From assembly GCA_902497145.1 (NCBI GenBank), contig CABVDR010000069.1, forward strand, positions 1 through 12,827: a DNA stretch of 12,827 bases, written 5' to 3'. This DNA comes from an uncultured Oscillospiraceae bacterium (GTDB taxonomy: Bacteria > Bacillota > Clostridia > Oscillospirales > Oscillospiraceae). Below the pieces are notes generated by a model. That model made no database searches, was not told the origin of the DNA, and saw only the letters and a program-made list of their open reading frames with translations. Of the stretch, positions 5,881-12,827 are shown one piece after another (within the stretch, counting starts at the first letter, position 1; every line of letters begins with the position of its first letter). A program made the translations under genes and the position numbers.

Positions 5881-7203
5881 ATGAACCAGCAGCAGTCTGC
5901 CGCAAAGAGCAATCCTGCGGCGCTGGCGCCCATTCTGGTATTTCTCGCGCTCTACCTGGGCTCCGGCATTACCTTTGAGTACATCTTAAAAATCGAAAAC
6001 GGCTTCTACCAGACCCCGGCCATCGTCATTTTCCTCATCGCCCTGGCAGTGGCCTGCTTCCAGAACCGAAAGCTGGACTTCAACGCCAAGCTGAAGGTGA
6101 TGGCCAGCGGCGTGGCCGATGAGAACATTTTGACCATGTGTCTGGTGTTCCTGGCTGCCGGCGCCTTCTCGGGCGCCATCTCTGCCGCCGGCGGTGCGGA
6201 CAGCACCGTGTTTTTGTTCCTCACCTTCCTGCCCAGCCAGTTTGCGGTGGCCGGTCTGTTCCTCATCGCCTGTTTCGTGTCCATCTCCATGGGCACCTCG
6301 GTGGGCACCATCTCCGCCCTGGCCCCCTTCGCCGTGTCCATGAGCCAGGCCACCGGCTTTGATGTGGTGCTGTGCATTGCCGCCGTGGCCTGCGGGGCCA
6401 TGTTCGGCGACAACCTGTCCATGATCTCCGACACCACCATCGCCGCCGTGCGCACCCAGGGGTGTGAGATGAAGGACAAGTTCCGCATGAACTTTCTCAT
6501 CGTTCTCCCCGCCGCCATCATCACCCTGATCCTGTTTATCATCATCACCTGGGGCGGCAGTGGCCAGGTGGAGCTGCAGCCGTACAGCCTGTGGAAGGTC
6601 CTGCCCTACCTGGTGGTGCTGGTGGGCGCGGTGGTAGGCGTCAACGTGTTCCTCATTCTGATGATCGGCACCGTGCTCAGCCTCATTGTAGGCGTGGCCA
6701 CCGGAGCCTTTGCCTGGACCCAGATCTTTGCCGTGATGGGCGACGGCGTCACCGCTATGTATGACATCACCGTCATTTCCATCATCGTGGCCTGCATCGG
6801 CGCGCTGGTGAAGGAGTACGGCGGCATCCAGTGGCTCATTGAGTTCATCGGCCGCCGGGTCAAGACCGCCAAGGGCGCTCAAATCGGCATCGCCGGTCTG
6901 GTGGCCGCCGTGGACGTAGCCACCGCCAACAACACCGTCGCCATCGTCATGACCGGCTCCATTGCCAAGGACATCAGCGCGGAGTACGACATCGACCCCC
7001 GGCGCACCGCCTCCCTGTTGGACATCTTCGCCTCGGTGATGCAGGGCATCCTCCCCTACGGGGCCCAGCTGCTCTACGCCGCAGCGGGAGCTGGGGTATC
7101 CGCCATGCAGATCGTGCCCTACATGTTCTACTGCTACCTGATGGCGATTTCCGCCATTGTCTTTATCATCTTTTTTGGTAAAAAGTCTGTTATCCAGAAA
7201 TAA
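5881..7203 (+). CDS. NhaC-family Na+/H+ antiporter-like membrane protein
   Basis: 440 residues, an integral membrane protein with about 10-12 hydrophobic helices (for example around residues 12-32, 46-62, 84-104, 122-140, 160-178, 204-224, 240-275, 294-310, 335-358 and 410-433). The motif CGAMFGDNLSMISDTTIAA (171-189) is the NhaC / ion-transporter-superfamily signature. SMGTSVGTISALAPF (136-150) and a pseudo-repeat AAVDVATANNTVAIV (342-356) fit an inverted-repeat fold. The family mostly exchanges Na+ for H+, but some members swap organic or amino acids, so the substrate is inferred. The start at 5881 has GAGGGAGG (5866-5873) 7 bases upstream; the upstream in-frame TTG at 5830 has none and lies next to the predicted transcription start. 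The aldehyde dehydrogenase gene follows after 71 bases and may share the transcript. Confidence 0.9.
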   Translation: MNQQQSAAKSNPAALAPILVFLALYLGSGITFEYILKIENGFYQTPAIVIFLIALAVACFQNRKLDFNAKLKVMASGVADENILTMCLVFLAAGAFSGAISAAGGADSTVFLFLTFLPSQFAVAGLFLIACFVSISMGTSVGTISALAPFAVSMSQATGFDVVLCIAAVACGAMFGDNLSMISDTTIAAVRTQGCEMKDKFRMNFLIVLPAAIITLILFIIITWGGSGQVELQPYSLWKVLPYLVVLVGAVVGVNVFLILMIGTVLSLIVGVATGAFAWTQIFAVMGDGVTAMYDITVISIIVACIGALVKEYGGIQWLIEFIGRRVKTAKGAQIGIAGLVAAVDVATANNTVAIVMTGSIAKDISAEYDIDPRRTASLLDIFASVMQGILPYGAQLLYAAAGAGVSAMQIVPYMFYCYLMAISAIVFIIFFGKKSVIQK

Positions 7204-7218
7204 TAGTATTCACACAGA

Positions 7219-7256
7219 CCAGGGGCCGATGGTAACCATCGGCCCCTGGGTGGTTT
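7219..7256 (+). terminator. Perfect intercistronic hairpin, partial terminator or attenuator
   Basis: CCAGGGGCCGATGG (7219-7232) pairs perfectly with 7236-7249 over 14 bp around a 3-base loop. The following run is only TGGTTTT, a poor U-tract. The ribosome binding site of the next gene begins at 7259. It may terminate part of the transcription from the antiporter gene or protect its mRNA 3' end. Confidence 0.7.
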
Positions 7257-7274
7257 TCAAGGAGGTTCCTCACC

Positions 7275-8639
7275 ATGGAATTTACTTCTCTTATGGATCG
7301 CCAGCGGCAGTTTTTCCGCTCCGGCGTCACCTTGAACGTCCAGCGCCGCAAGGAGATGCTTCGCGCCCTGCTCCAGGAGATGGAGCGGCGGGAGGACGAG
7401 CTGCTCACCGCCCTCCATGCCGACCTGGGCAAGGCCCCCTTTGAGGGCTACATGACGGAGCTGGGTATGGTGCGGGAAGAGATTCACTTCCACCTCAAGC
7501 ACCTGGACCACTGGGCCCGGGACAAGCGGGTACCTACCCCCCTGTCCCAGTTCCCCGCCCGCTCCATCCGCCACCCAGAGCCTTATGGCGTGGTGCTCAT
7601 CATGGCCCCTTGGAACTACCCCATCCAGCTCTCCCTGGAGCCCCTCATCGGGGCCATCTCGGCGGGCAACTGCGCGGTGCTCAAGCCCTCGGCCTACGCC
7701 CCCGCCTGCTCCCACGCCCTGAAGGAGCTCATTTCCGCCTGTCTGCCCGACAACTGGGTCACAGTGGTAGAGGGCGGACGGGCAGAAAACCAGGCTCTGC
7801 TGGAGCAGCCCTTTGACTATATCTTCTTCACCGGCAGCGTGGCGGTGGGCCGCCATGTGATGGAGATGGCCGCCCGGAATCTGACCCCGGTGACCCTGGA
7901 GCTGGGGGGCAAGAGCCCGGTGATCGTCACCGCCGACGCGGACCTACCTCTGGCCGCCCGGCGCATTATGTTTGGCAAGCTTCTCAACGCCGGGCAGACC
8001 TGCGTGGTCCCCGACTACCTGCTGGTGGAGCGGAGCGTGCAGGAGCAGCTGACCGGGCTTTTGCAGCAGGAGATCACCCGGTTTCTGGGCCAAACCCCTC
8101 TGGACGACCCGGACTACCCCCGGATCATCAACGAGAAGCACCTGCACCGCTTGGAGGGCCTGCTCACCGGCGGCCGGGTAATCTGCGGCGGCACGGTAAA
8201 AGAGGGGCACATCGCCCCCACCCTTATGGACAACCTGGAACCCGACGCCCCGGTGATGCAGGAGGAGATCTTTGGGCCTATTCTGCCTATCCTCCCCTTC
8301 GACACTCTGGAGGAGGCCATGGAGTATGTCTCCCGCCGTCCCAAGCCTCTGGCCCTGTATCTGTTCTCCCGGGACAAGGGGGTGCAGCGCAAGGTGCTCA
8401 CCCGGCTGTCCTTCGGCGGCGGCTGCCTCAACGACACCATCGTTCACCTCACCTCCCCCCACCTGCCCTTCGGCGGCGTGGGAGCCAGCGGCATGGGCGC
8501 CTACCACGGCAAAGCTAGCTTCGACACCTTCTCCCACACCAAGAGCATTCTCATCCGGGGCAGCTGGCCCGACCTGGATCTGCGCTATCACCCCTATTCC
8601 GACAAAAAGAACCGGCTGCTGCGCCGCTTCCTCCGGTAA
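7275..8639 (+). CDS. Aldehyde dehydrogenase, class 3-type (NAD(P)+-dependent)
   Basis: 454 residues, the short ALDH3-like type that oxidises medium or long-chain and aromatic aldehydes to acids. Catalytic features are all present: Asn114 in APWNYP, Lys137 in LKPSA, the cofactor loop FFTGSVAVGRHV (185-195), Glu209 in LELGGKSP, the nucleophile Cys243 in NAGQTC, EEIFGP (330-335) and LPFGGVGASGMG (397-408). The C-terminus is charged (KKNRLLRRFLR) and not clearly a membrane anchor. The ATG follows AAGGAGG (7259-7265) with 9-base spacing. No separate promoter is evident, so it probably depends on read-through from the antiporter gene. The aldehyde substrate cannot be told; detoxification or fermentation-linked aldehyde disposal are possible. 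Confidence 0.95.
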   Translation: MEFTSLMDRQRQFFRSGVTLNVQRRKEMLRALLQEMERREDELLTALHADLGKAPFEGYMTELGMVREEIHFHLKHLDHWARDKRVPTPLSQFPARSIRHPEPYGVVLIMAPWNYPIQLSLEPLIGAISAGNCAVLKPSAYAPACSHALKELISACLPDNWVTVVEGGRAENQALLEQPFDYIFFTGSVAVGRHVMEMAARNLTPVTLELGGKSPVIVTADADLPLAARRIMFGKLLNAGQTCVVPDYLLVERSVQEQLTGLLQQEITRFLGQTPLDDPDYPRIINEKHLHRLEGLLTGGRVICGGTVKEGHIAPTLMDNLEPDAPVMQEEIFGPILPILPFDTLEEAMEYVSRRPKPLALYLFSRDKGVQRKVLTRLSFGGGCLNDTIVHLTSPHLPFGGVGASGMGAYHGKASFDTFSHTKSILIRGSWPDLDLRYHPYSDKKNRLLRRFLR

Positions 8640-8651
8640 TTTTCACAAAAA

Positions 8652-8705
8652 GCAAAATGGGGCAAAATTTTTTCACTGGGAAGAAGGAATTTTGTCCCCT
8701 TTTGC
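8652..8705. promoter_or_regulatory. Imperfect inverted repeat upstream of dgt
   Basis: The arms 8652-8669 (GCAAAATGGGGCAAAATT) and 8688-8705 pair over 17 bp with one bulged T on each side and an 18-base spacer. No good T-run follows the right arm. A possible -10 TATATA lies at 8707-8712, directly against it, but no clear -35 is seen. This could be an operator over a promoter for dgt-dnaG-rpoD, or a weak terminator for the aldehyde dehydrogenase gene. The right arm carries the 12-mer also found at 1054-1065. Confidence 0.5.
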
Positions 8706-8758
8706 GTATATAGGAGATGTAAGTGATTGCGCTTGCCTGGGAAAGGAGGTCAACGCCT

Positions 8759-9763
8759 ATGACGCCGCGGGAACATCGCCTGGCACAGGAGCATACCCTG
8801 CTCTCCCCCCACGCCTGCCTGGCCGACCAGAGCCGGGGCAGGGAACGGAAAGAAGAGGAGTGCCCCATCCGCACCTGCTTTCAGCGGGACATCGACCGCA
8901 TCGTGTACAGCAAGGCCTTTCGCCGCCTGAAGCACAAGACCCAGGTCTTCCTCCAGCCTGAGGGGGATCACTACCGCACCCGGATGACCCACACCCTGGA
9001 AGTAAACCGCATTGCCCGCACCATCGCCCGGGCGCTGGGGCTCAACGAGGATTTGACCGAGGCCATCGCCCTGGGTCACGACCTGGGCCACACCCCCTTC
9101 GGCCACGCCGGGGAGCGGCTGCTCAACTCCCTGATGCCTGGGGGCTTTGCCCACTACCAGCAGTCCCTGCGGGTGGTGGACCGGCTGGAGAAGGAGGGCG
9201 AGGGTCTCAACCTCACCTGGGAGGTACGAAACGGCATCGTCTGCCACACCAAGGGACAGCAGGCCGCCACCCTGGAGGGCCAGACCGTGCGTCTGGCCGA
9301 CCAGATCGCCTACATCAACCACGACATTGAGGACGCCCTGCGGGGCAAAATCATCTACCCCATGGACATCCCCCTGTCCGTATCCAACCTGCTGGGCTTC
9401 ACCCACAGCAAGCGGATCTCCACCCTGGTGGAGGACGTGATCGAGAGCAGCTGGGAACAGGAGGCCATTACCCAGTCCCCCGCCATTGGAGAGGCCATGG
9501 CCACCCTGCGGGAGTTTATGTTCGAGAGCGTCTACACCAACCCGGTGGCCAAGGGGGAGGAGAGCAAGGCCCAGGACATGCTGCGGCGGCTGTTTGAGCA
9601 CTACCAGCAAAACCCCGACGAGCTACCTGACGACTTCCAGGACATCCGGGTCAAGGAGGGGGTAGACCGGGCGGTGTGCGACTACATCGCCGGTATGACG
9701 GATCCCTTTGCCATCGAGCAGTTCAGCAAGCTGTTCATCCCCATGTCCTGGACGGTGAAATAG
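8759..9763 (+). CDS. dgt: dNTP triphosphohydrolase (dGTPase-like, HD domain)
   Basis: 334 residues. It hydrolyses dNTPs (classically dGTP) to the deoxynucleoside and triphosphate, trimming dNTP pools. The HD-domain metal ligands are visible: His78 in RTRMTHTLEV, His107-Asp108 in LGHDLGHTPFGHAGE, and Asp181 in VRLADQIAYINHDIEDA. The N-terminal FQRDIDRIVYSKAFRRLKHKTQVF (41-64) is the family signature. Length fits the shorter Firmicutes form. The ATG at 8759 was chosen over the GTG at 8723 because AAAGGAGGT (8742-8750) lies 8 bases before it and would be inside the longer frame. It is followed after 99 bases by dnaG, the dgt-dnaG-rpoD order known in Clostridia. dGTP specificity is not certain from sequence. 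Confidence 0.93.
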   Translation: MTPREHRLAQEHTLLSPHACLADQSRGRERKEEECPIRTCFQRDIDRIVYSKAFRRLKHKTQVFLQPEGDHYRTRMTHTLEVNRIARTIARALGLNEDLTEAIALGHDLGHTPFGHAGERLLNSLMPGGFAHYQQSLRVVDRLEKEGEGLNLTWEVRNGIVCHTKGQQAATLEGQTVRLADQIAYINHDIEDALRGKIIYPMDIPLSVSNLLGFTHSKRISTLVEDVIESSWEQEAITQSPAIGEAMATLREFMFESVYTNPVAKGEESKAQDMLRRLFEHYQQNPDELPDDFQDIRVKEGVDRAVCDYIAGMTDPFAIEQFSKLFIPMSWTVK

Positions 9764-9772
9764 CCGTTTTTT
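9752..9772 (+). terminator. Weak hairpin over the dgt stop codon
   Basis: ACGG (9752-9755) and CCGT (9764-9767) form a 4-bp stem around the stop codon, followed by six T (9767-9772). The T-run is good but the stem is poor. At most it would partly reduce transcription into dnaG. Confidence 0.3.
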
Positions 9773-9862
9773 CTGCACAGGAGAACTCCTTTACAGAAAT
9801 TGTGGGATAAAGTTTCCCTTTTTCGGCAAAGAATACACTACATAGAAAGGAGGGGGATCCCG

Positions 9863-11623
9863 TTGGCCTGGCCGCCCCAATTTCTGGACGAGCTCATCGA
9901 CCGCACCGATCTGGTAGATCTGGTGAGCGAGTCGGTCCATCTGACCAAAAAAGGCAACAGCTACTGGGGCTGCTGTCCCTTTCACAGCGAAAAGACCCCC
10001 TCCTTCCACGTGGTGCCCGACCGGAAGATTTATAAATGCTTCGGCTGCGGCAAGGGGGGCGGCGCCATCAACTTTGTGATGGAGCTGGACAACCTCTCCT
10101 TCCGAGAGGCGGTGGAGGTGCTGGCCAAGCGCTGCGGCATGGAGGTGCCCGACTCGGGCGCTGCCCCCGGCGCCAAGGAGCGGCGGGAGAAGCTGCTCAC
10201 CATCAACAAGCAGGCCGCCCGGGCCTTTCACCGCTGGCTCTACTCCCCCGAGGGGGCTCAGGGGCTGGATTACCTCCACCGACGGGGGCTTACCAAGGGC
10301 ACCCTCACCCGGTTTGGCCTGGGCTTTGCCCCCAACCGCTGGGACGCCCTCATCCAGGAGCTGGGCAAGGAGGGCTACGACAAGCGGGACCTGTTGGACG
10401 CGGGGCTGGCGGTAAACAACAAGGACGGCCGGATCTACGACCGCTTCCGCAACCGGGTGATGTTCCCCATCATCGACACCGGCGGCAATGTCATCGGCTT
10501 TGGCGGCCGGGTGATGGACGACTCCACCCCCAAATACCTGAACTCTCCGGACACCCCGGTATACAACAAGAGCCGCAACGTCTTTGCCCTGAACATGGCC
10601 AAAAAGTCCAAGGCGGGGCGGGTCATCCTCACCGAGGGGTATATGGACACCATCTCCCTGCATCAGGCCGGGTTTGACAGTGCGGTAGCCTCATTGGGCA
10701 CCTCCCTCACCCCCGACCACGCCCAGCTTCTCTCCCGGTACTTCCCCCAGGCCATTCTGGCCTACGACGGGGACGGTCCGGGTGTGGCCGCCGCCCAGCG
10801 GGCTATTCCCCTGCTGGAGAAGGCAGGGCTGAAGGTGCGGGTATTGAAGATGCAGGGGGCCAAGGACCCGGACGAGTTTATTAAAAAGTTTGGCCGGGAC
10901 GCCTTTCTCCGGCTGCTGGATCAGAGCGAAAACCAGGTGGACTACCGCCTGGAGCAGATCCAGAAGAAGTACAATCTGGAGGACGACGCCCAGAAGGTGG
11001 CCTTTCTCCAGGAGGCGGCCCAGATGCTCTCCACCCTGCCCAGCGCAGTGGAGCGGGAGATCTACGGCGGCCATGCCGCTCAGACGGCGGGGGTCTCCCC
11101 GGAGACCATGGCGCTGGAGGTGAAGAAAGCCTTTCAGCAGCGGCTCCGGAAGGAGAAAAAGAAACAGGAGCGGCGGGATCTGGCTCCCGCTGTCAACCAG
11201 CAGCCCCAGACCCGGGAGCTGCGTTACGAAAACATCCGCTCCGCCCTGGCGGAGGAGGGGGTCATCCGGCTATTGTTGCTGGACCCCGGTCTTGCATCCG
11301 AGATGGATGGCCTGACCGGAGGAGAGTTTTCCTCTCCCCTGCTGGGCCGGGTGTTTGACCTGCTGATGGATCGGGCCGGTCAGCATTTAAATCTAAGCCT
11401 GGCCGCCCTGGCGGGCGACCTCACCCCCCCGGAGATGGATCACATGGCCCGGGTGGCCCAAAAGCCGGAGTCGGTGGCCAACGGCCGCCGCTCTCTATCG
11501 GATTACATAGCCGTCATCCGGGGCGAGGGCTTGAAGCGCAGCGGCCAGAGCGAGGACGCTCTGCTGCTTGCCGCACAGAAAAAGAATTTTCAGAAGAAAG
11601 CATATATGGAGGAGAAACCATGA
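9863..11623 (+). CDS. dnaG: DNA primase
   Basis: 586 residues; synthesises RNA primers at the replication fork together with the DnaB helicase. Domains: the CHC2 zinc ribbon with Cys38, His41, Cys59 and Cys62 (CPFHSEKTPSF and KCFGCGKGG); the RNA polymerase core with RFRNRVMFPI and GFGGRVMDDSTPKYLNSPDTPVYNKS; the Toprim EGYMD motif (Glu258) and AYDGDGPG (Asp302, Asp304); and a C-terminal helicase-interaction region (about 440-586). The TTG at 9863 is the likely start: AAAGGAGGGGG lies just upstream and the protein then begins LAWPPQFLDELIDRTDLVDLV, matching family N-termini. The upstream in-frame TTG at 9800 would add 21 unrelated residues. Its TGA stop overlaps the rpoD ATG. Confidence 0.97.
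   Translation: MAWPPQFLDELIDRTDLVDLVSESVHLTKKGNSYWGCCPFHSEKTPSFHVVPDRKIYKCFGCGKGGGAINFVMELDNLSFREAVEVLAKRCGMEVPDSGAAPGAKERREKLLTINKQAARAFHRWLYSPEGAQGLDYLHRRGLTKGTLTRFGLGFAPNRWDALIQELGKEGYDKRDLLDAGLAVNNKDGRIYDRFRNRVMFPIIDTGGNVIGFGGRVMDDSTPKYLNSPDTPVYNKSRNVFALNMAKKSKAGRVILTEGYMDTISLHQAGFDSAVASLGTSLTPDHAQLLSRYFPQAILAYDGDGPGVAAAQRAIPLLEKAGLKVRVLKMQGAKDPDEFIKKFGRDAFLRLLDQSENQVDYRLEQIQKKYNLEDDAQKVAFLQEAAQMLSTLPSAVEREIYGGHAAQTAGVSPETMALEVKKAFQQRLRKEKKKQERRDLAPAVNQQPQTRELRYENIRSALAEEGVIRLLLLDPGLASEMDGLTGGEFSSPLLGRVFDLLMDRAGQHLNLSLAALAGDLTPPEMDHMARVAQKPESVANGRRSLSDYIAVIRGEGLKRSGQSEDALLLAAQKKNFQKKAYMEEKP
11608..11614 (+). promoter_or_regulatory. Ribosome binding site of rpoD inside dnaG
   Basis: GGAGGAG lies 5 bases before the rpoD ATG and encodes the last residues of primase. 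With the ATGA overlap it makes rpoD translation likely to be coupled to, or restarted after, dnaG. Confidence 0.85.
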
Positions 11624-12827
11624 GTACCAAGAAGAAAGACACCACTGCCCAGACCAACCAGGACCGCCCCGTGATGATCCTGGAGAAGAAGAGCAAAAAG
11701 CCCTCCGGCACCGATATTCTCTCTAAGATGGAAGCCGGCAAGGCGGAAGTATTGAAGGCGGTGGAGGGCGTCTCCGGCGCAGAAAAGCTGGCAGAACTCA
11801 TTGAGCAAGGCAAGAAAAAGGGCAGCCTCTCCTCCACGGAACTGATGAACGTACTGGAGGACATGGACCTGGAGTCCGAGCAGATGGATAAGCTCTACGA
11901 TGTCCTGGAGAACCTGGGCATCGACACGGTAGGCGAGGACTACATCCCCGAGCTGCCCGACGACGTGGAGCCCCCCCTGGAGGCCATGGAGGAGATCAGC
12001 GAGGAGGACATGGTGGACCCCAACTCCATGGTGGACTCCTTCGGCACCGACGACCCGGTGCGCATGTACCTCAAGGAGATCGGCAAGGTGAACCTGCTCT
12101 CCTCCGACGAGGAGATCGAGCTGGCCCAGGCCATGGGCGCCGGAGCCGAGGCCAAGCAGCAGCTCACCGAGCTGCAGGAGGCCGGGGAGGAGATTCCCCA
12201 GGATGTGCTCACCGAGCTCAACCGCGCCATCAAGAAGGGCGAGCGGGCCAAGCAGCGTTTGGCTGAGGCCAACCTGCGTCTGGTGGTTTCCATTGCCAAG
12301 CGTTATGTGGGCCGTGGCATGCAGTTCCTGGACCTCATTCAGGAGGGCAACCTGGGCCTCATCAAGGCGGTGGAGAAGTTCGACTATACCAAGGGCTACA
12401 AGTTCTCCACCTACGCCACCTGGTGGATCCGTCAGGCCATTACCCGGGCCATCGCCGACCAGGCCCGTACCATCCGCATCCCGGTACACATGGTGGAAAC
12501 CATCAACAAGGTCATCCGTGTGTCCCGTCAGCTTCTCCAGGAGCTGGGCCACGACCCCACCCCGGAGGAGATCGCCGAGGAGATGTCCATGCCCGTGGAG
12601 CGGGTGCGGGAGATTTTGAAGATCGCCCAGGAGCCCGTCAGCCTGGAGACCCCCATTGGCGAGGAGGAGGACAGCCATCTGGGCGACTTCATCCCCGACG
12701 AGGACGCCTCCGAGCCCGCTGAGGCCGCCTCCTTCACCCTGCTGAAGGAACAGCTGGTGGAGGTGCTGTCCACCCTGACCCCCCGGGAGGAGAAGGTGCT
12801 CAAGCTGCGCTTCGGCATTGAGGACGG
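11620..12827 (+). CDS. rpoD: RNA polymerase primary sigma factor (3' end outside window)
   Basis: 402 residues are visible and the frame is open at the right edge. This is the housekeeping sigma-70/sigma-A, which directs RNA polymerase to -10/-35 promoters such as those in this window. After a Lys-rich start there is a region 1.1-like segment (LAELIEQGKKKGSLSSTELMNVLED, about 62-110). Region 1.2 follows from DPVRMYLKEIGKVNLLSSDEEIELA (about 145). Region 2 is highly conserved (NLRLVVSIAKRYVGRGMQFLDLIQEGNLGLIKAVEKFDY, then FSTYATWWIRQAITRAI), and region 3 is QARTIRIPVHMVETINK through SLETPIGEEEDSHLGDFI. Region 4 begins at TLTPREEKVLKLRFGIEDG, where the window ends. It overlaps dnaG by ATGA. Within region 2 arginine is often CGT, unlike the CGC/CGG of its neighbours. 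Confidence 0.97.
   Translation, partial: MSTKKKDTTAQTNQDRPVMILEKKSKKPSGTDILSKMEAGKAEVLKAVEGVSGAEKLAELIEQGKKKGSLSSTELMNVLEDMDLESEQMDKLYDVLENLGIDTVGEDYIPELPDDVEPPLEAMEEISEEDMVDPNSMVDSFGTDDPVRMYLKEIGKVNLLSSDEEIELAQAMGAGAEAKQQLTELQEAGEEIPQDVLTELNRAIKKGERAKQRLAEANLRLVVSIAKRYVGRGMQFLDLIQEGNLGLIKAVEKFDYTKGYKFSTYATWWIRQAITRAIADQARTIRIPVHMVETINKVIRVSRQLLQELGHDPTPEEIAEEMSMPVERVREILKIAQEPVSLETPIGEEEDSHLGDFIPDEDASEPAEAASFTLLKEQLVEVLSTLTPREEKVLKLRFGIED

Noticed and set aside
5986..6882. 298-codon His- and Gly-rich frame on the minus strand of the antiporter gene
   Set aside because: A high-GC shadow frame: low complexity, no ribosome binding site, and opposite a clear membrane-protein gene.
8750..9610. 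Long minus-strand frames opposite dgt and dnaG
   Set aside because: Shadow frames of recognised genes, Val/Gly/Leu-rich, without start signals.
9779..9790. Palindrome AGGAGAACTCCT upstream of dnaG as an operator
   Set aside because: Only 5 bp per arm with a 2-base centre; common by chance in purine-rich leaders.
11590..12678. 362-codon minus-strand frame opposite rpoD
   Set aside because: A Leu/Gly/His-rich shadow of a highly conserved gene with no family resemblance.
1..12827. CRISPR array, insertion sequence, integron, toxin-antitoxin or defence genes
   Set aside because: No regularly spaced repeats, no transposase or integrase signature, and no defence-family motif in any real gene.

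Overview
The window looks like a chromosomal stretch from a high-GC, low-redox Clostridia member. The gut Oscillospiraceae (Flavonifractor, Pseudoflavonifractor, Intestinimonas and relatives) are the best guess. Supporting signs are: Mini-RNase III and RqcH of the Firmicutes type; a DUF6514-like protein typical of Clostridia; the dgt-dnaG-rpoD gene order; strong purine-rich ribosome binding sites on every gene; and sigma-A promoters sitting in AT-rich islands between GC-rich genes. No taxonomic search was possible, so the family assignment is inference.

Left part (1-3600). The 3' end of a sensor histidine kinase converges on a small DUF6514-like gene, and the two stop codons overlap. A 280-base non-coding stretch follows, with the DUF6514 promoter and the terminator of the next operon. 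That operon runs leftward: mrnC (Mini-RNase III) and then rqcH (NFACT ribosome-rescue protein), overlapping by 10 bases. It is driven by a clear promoter at 3443-3471. It joins rRNA maturation and ribosome quality control.

Middle part (3490-8700). A divergent promoter drives a single-domain Old Yellow Enzyme-type flavoprotein with a C-terminal four-cysteine motif, closed by a strong terminator. Next is a complete tRNA-Ser(GGA) with its own promoter and a terminator shared with a convergent, leaderless, phage-lysin-like amidase. After that come an NhaC-family antiporter with a near-consensus promoter and a class-3-type aldehyde dehydrogenase. A perfect 14-bp hairpin separates the last two.

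Right part (8650-12827). A macromolecular-synthesis cluster: dgt (HD-domain dNTPase), dnaG (primase, TTG start) and rpoD (primary sigma factor, cut by the window edge). dnaG and rpoD overlap by ATGA. The cluster ties dNTP pools, replication priming and housekeeping transcription together.

Overall this is mostly a core-genome region. I found no convincing new multi-gene system. The points most worth a second look are the orphan lysin beside tRNA-Ser, the reduced OYE with an Fe-S-like motif, the D-to-E change in RqcH, the mrnC-rqcH coupling, and the unexplained inverted repeat upstream of dgt, which shares a 12-mer with the 934-1131 region.
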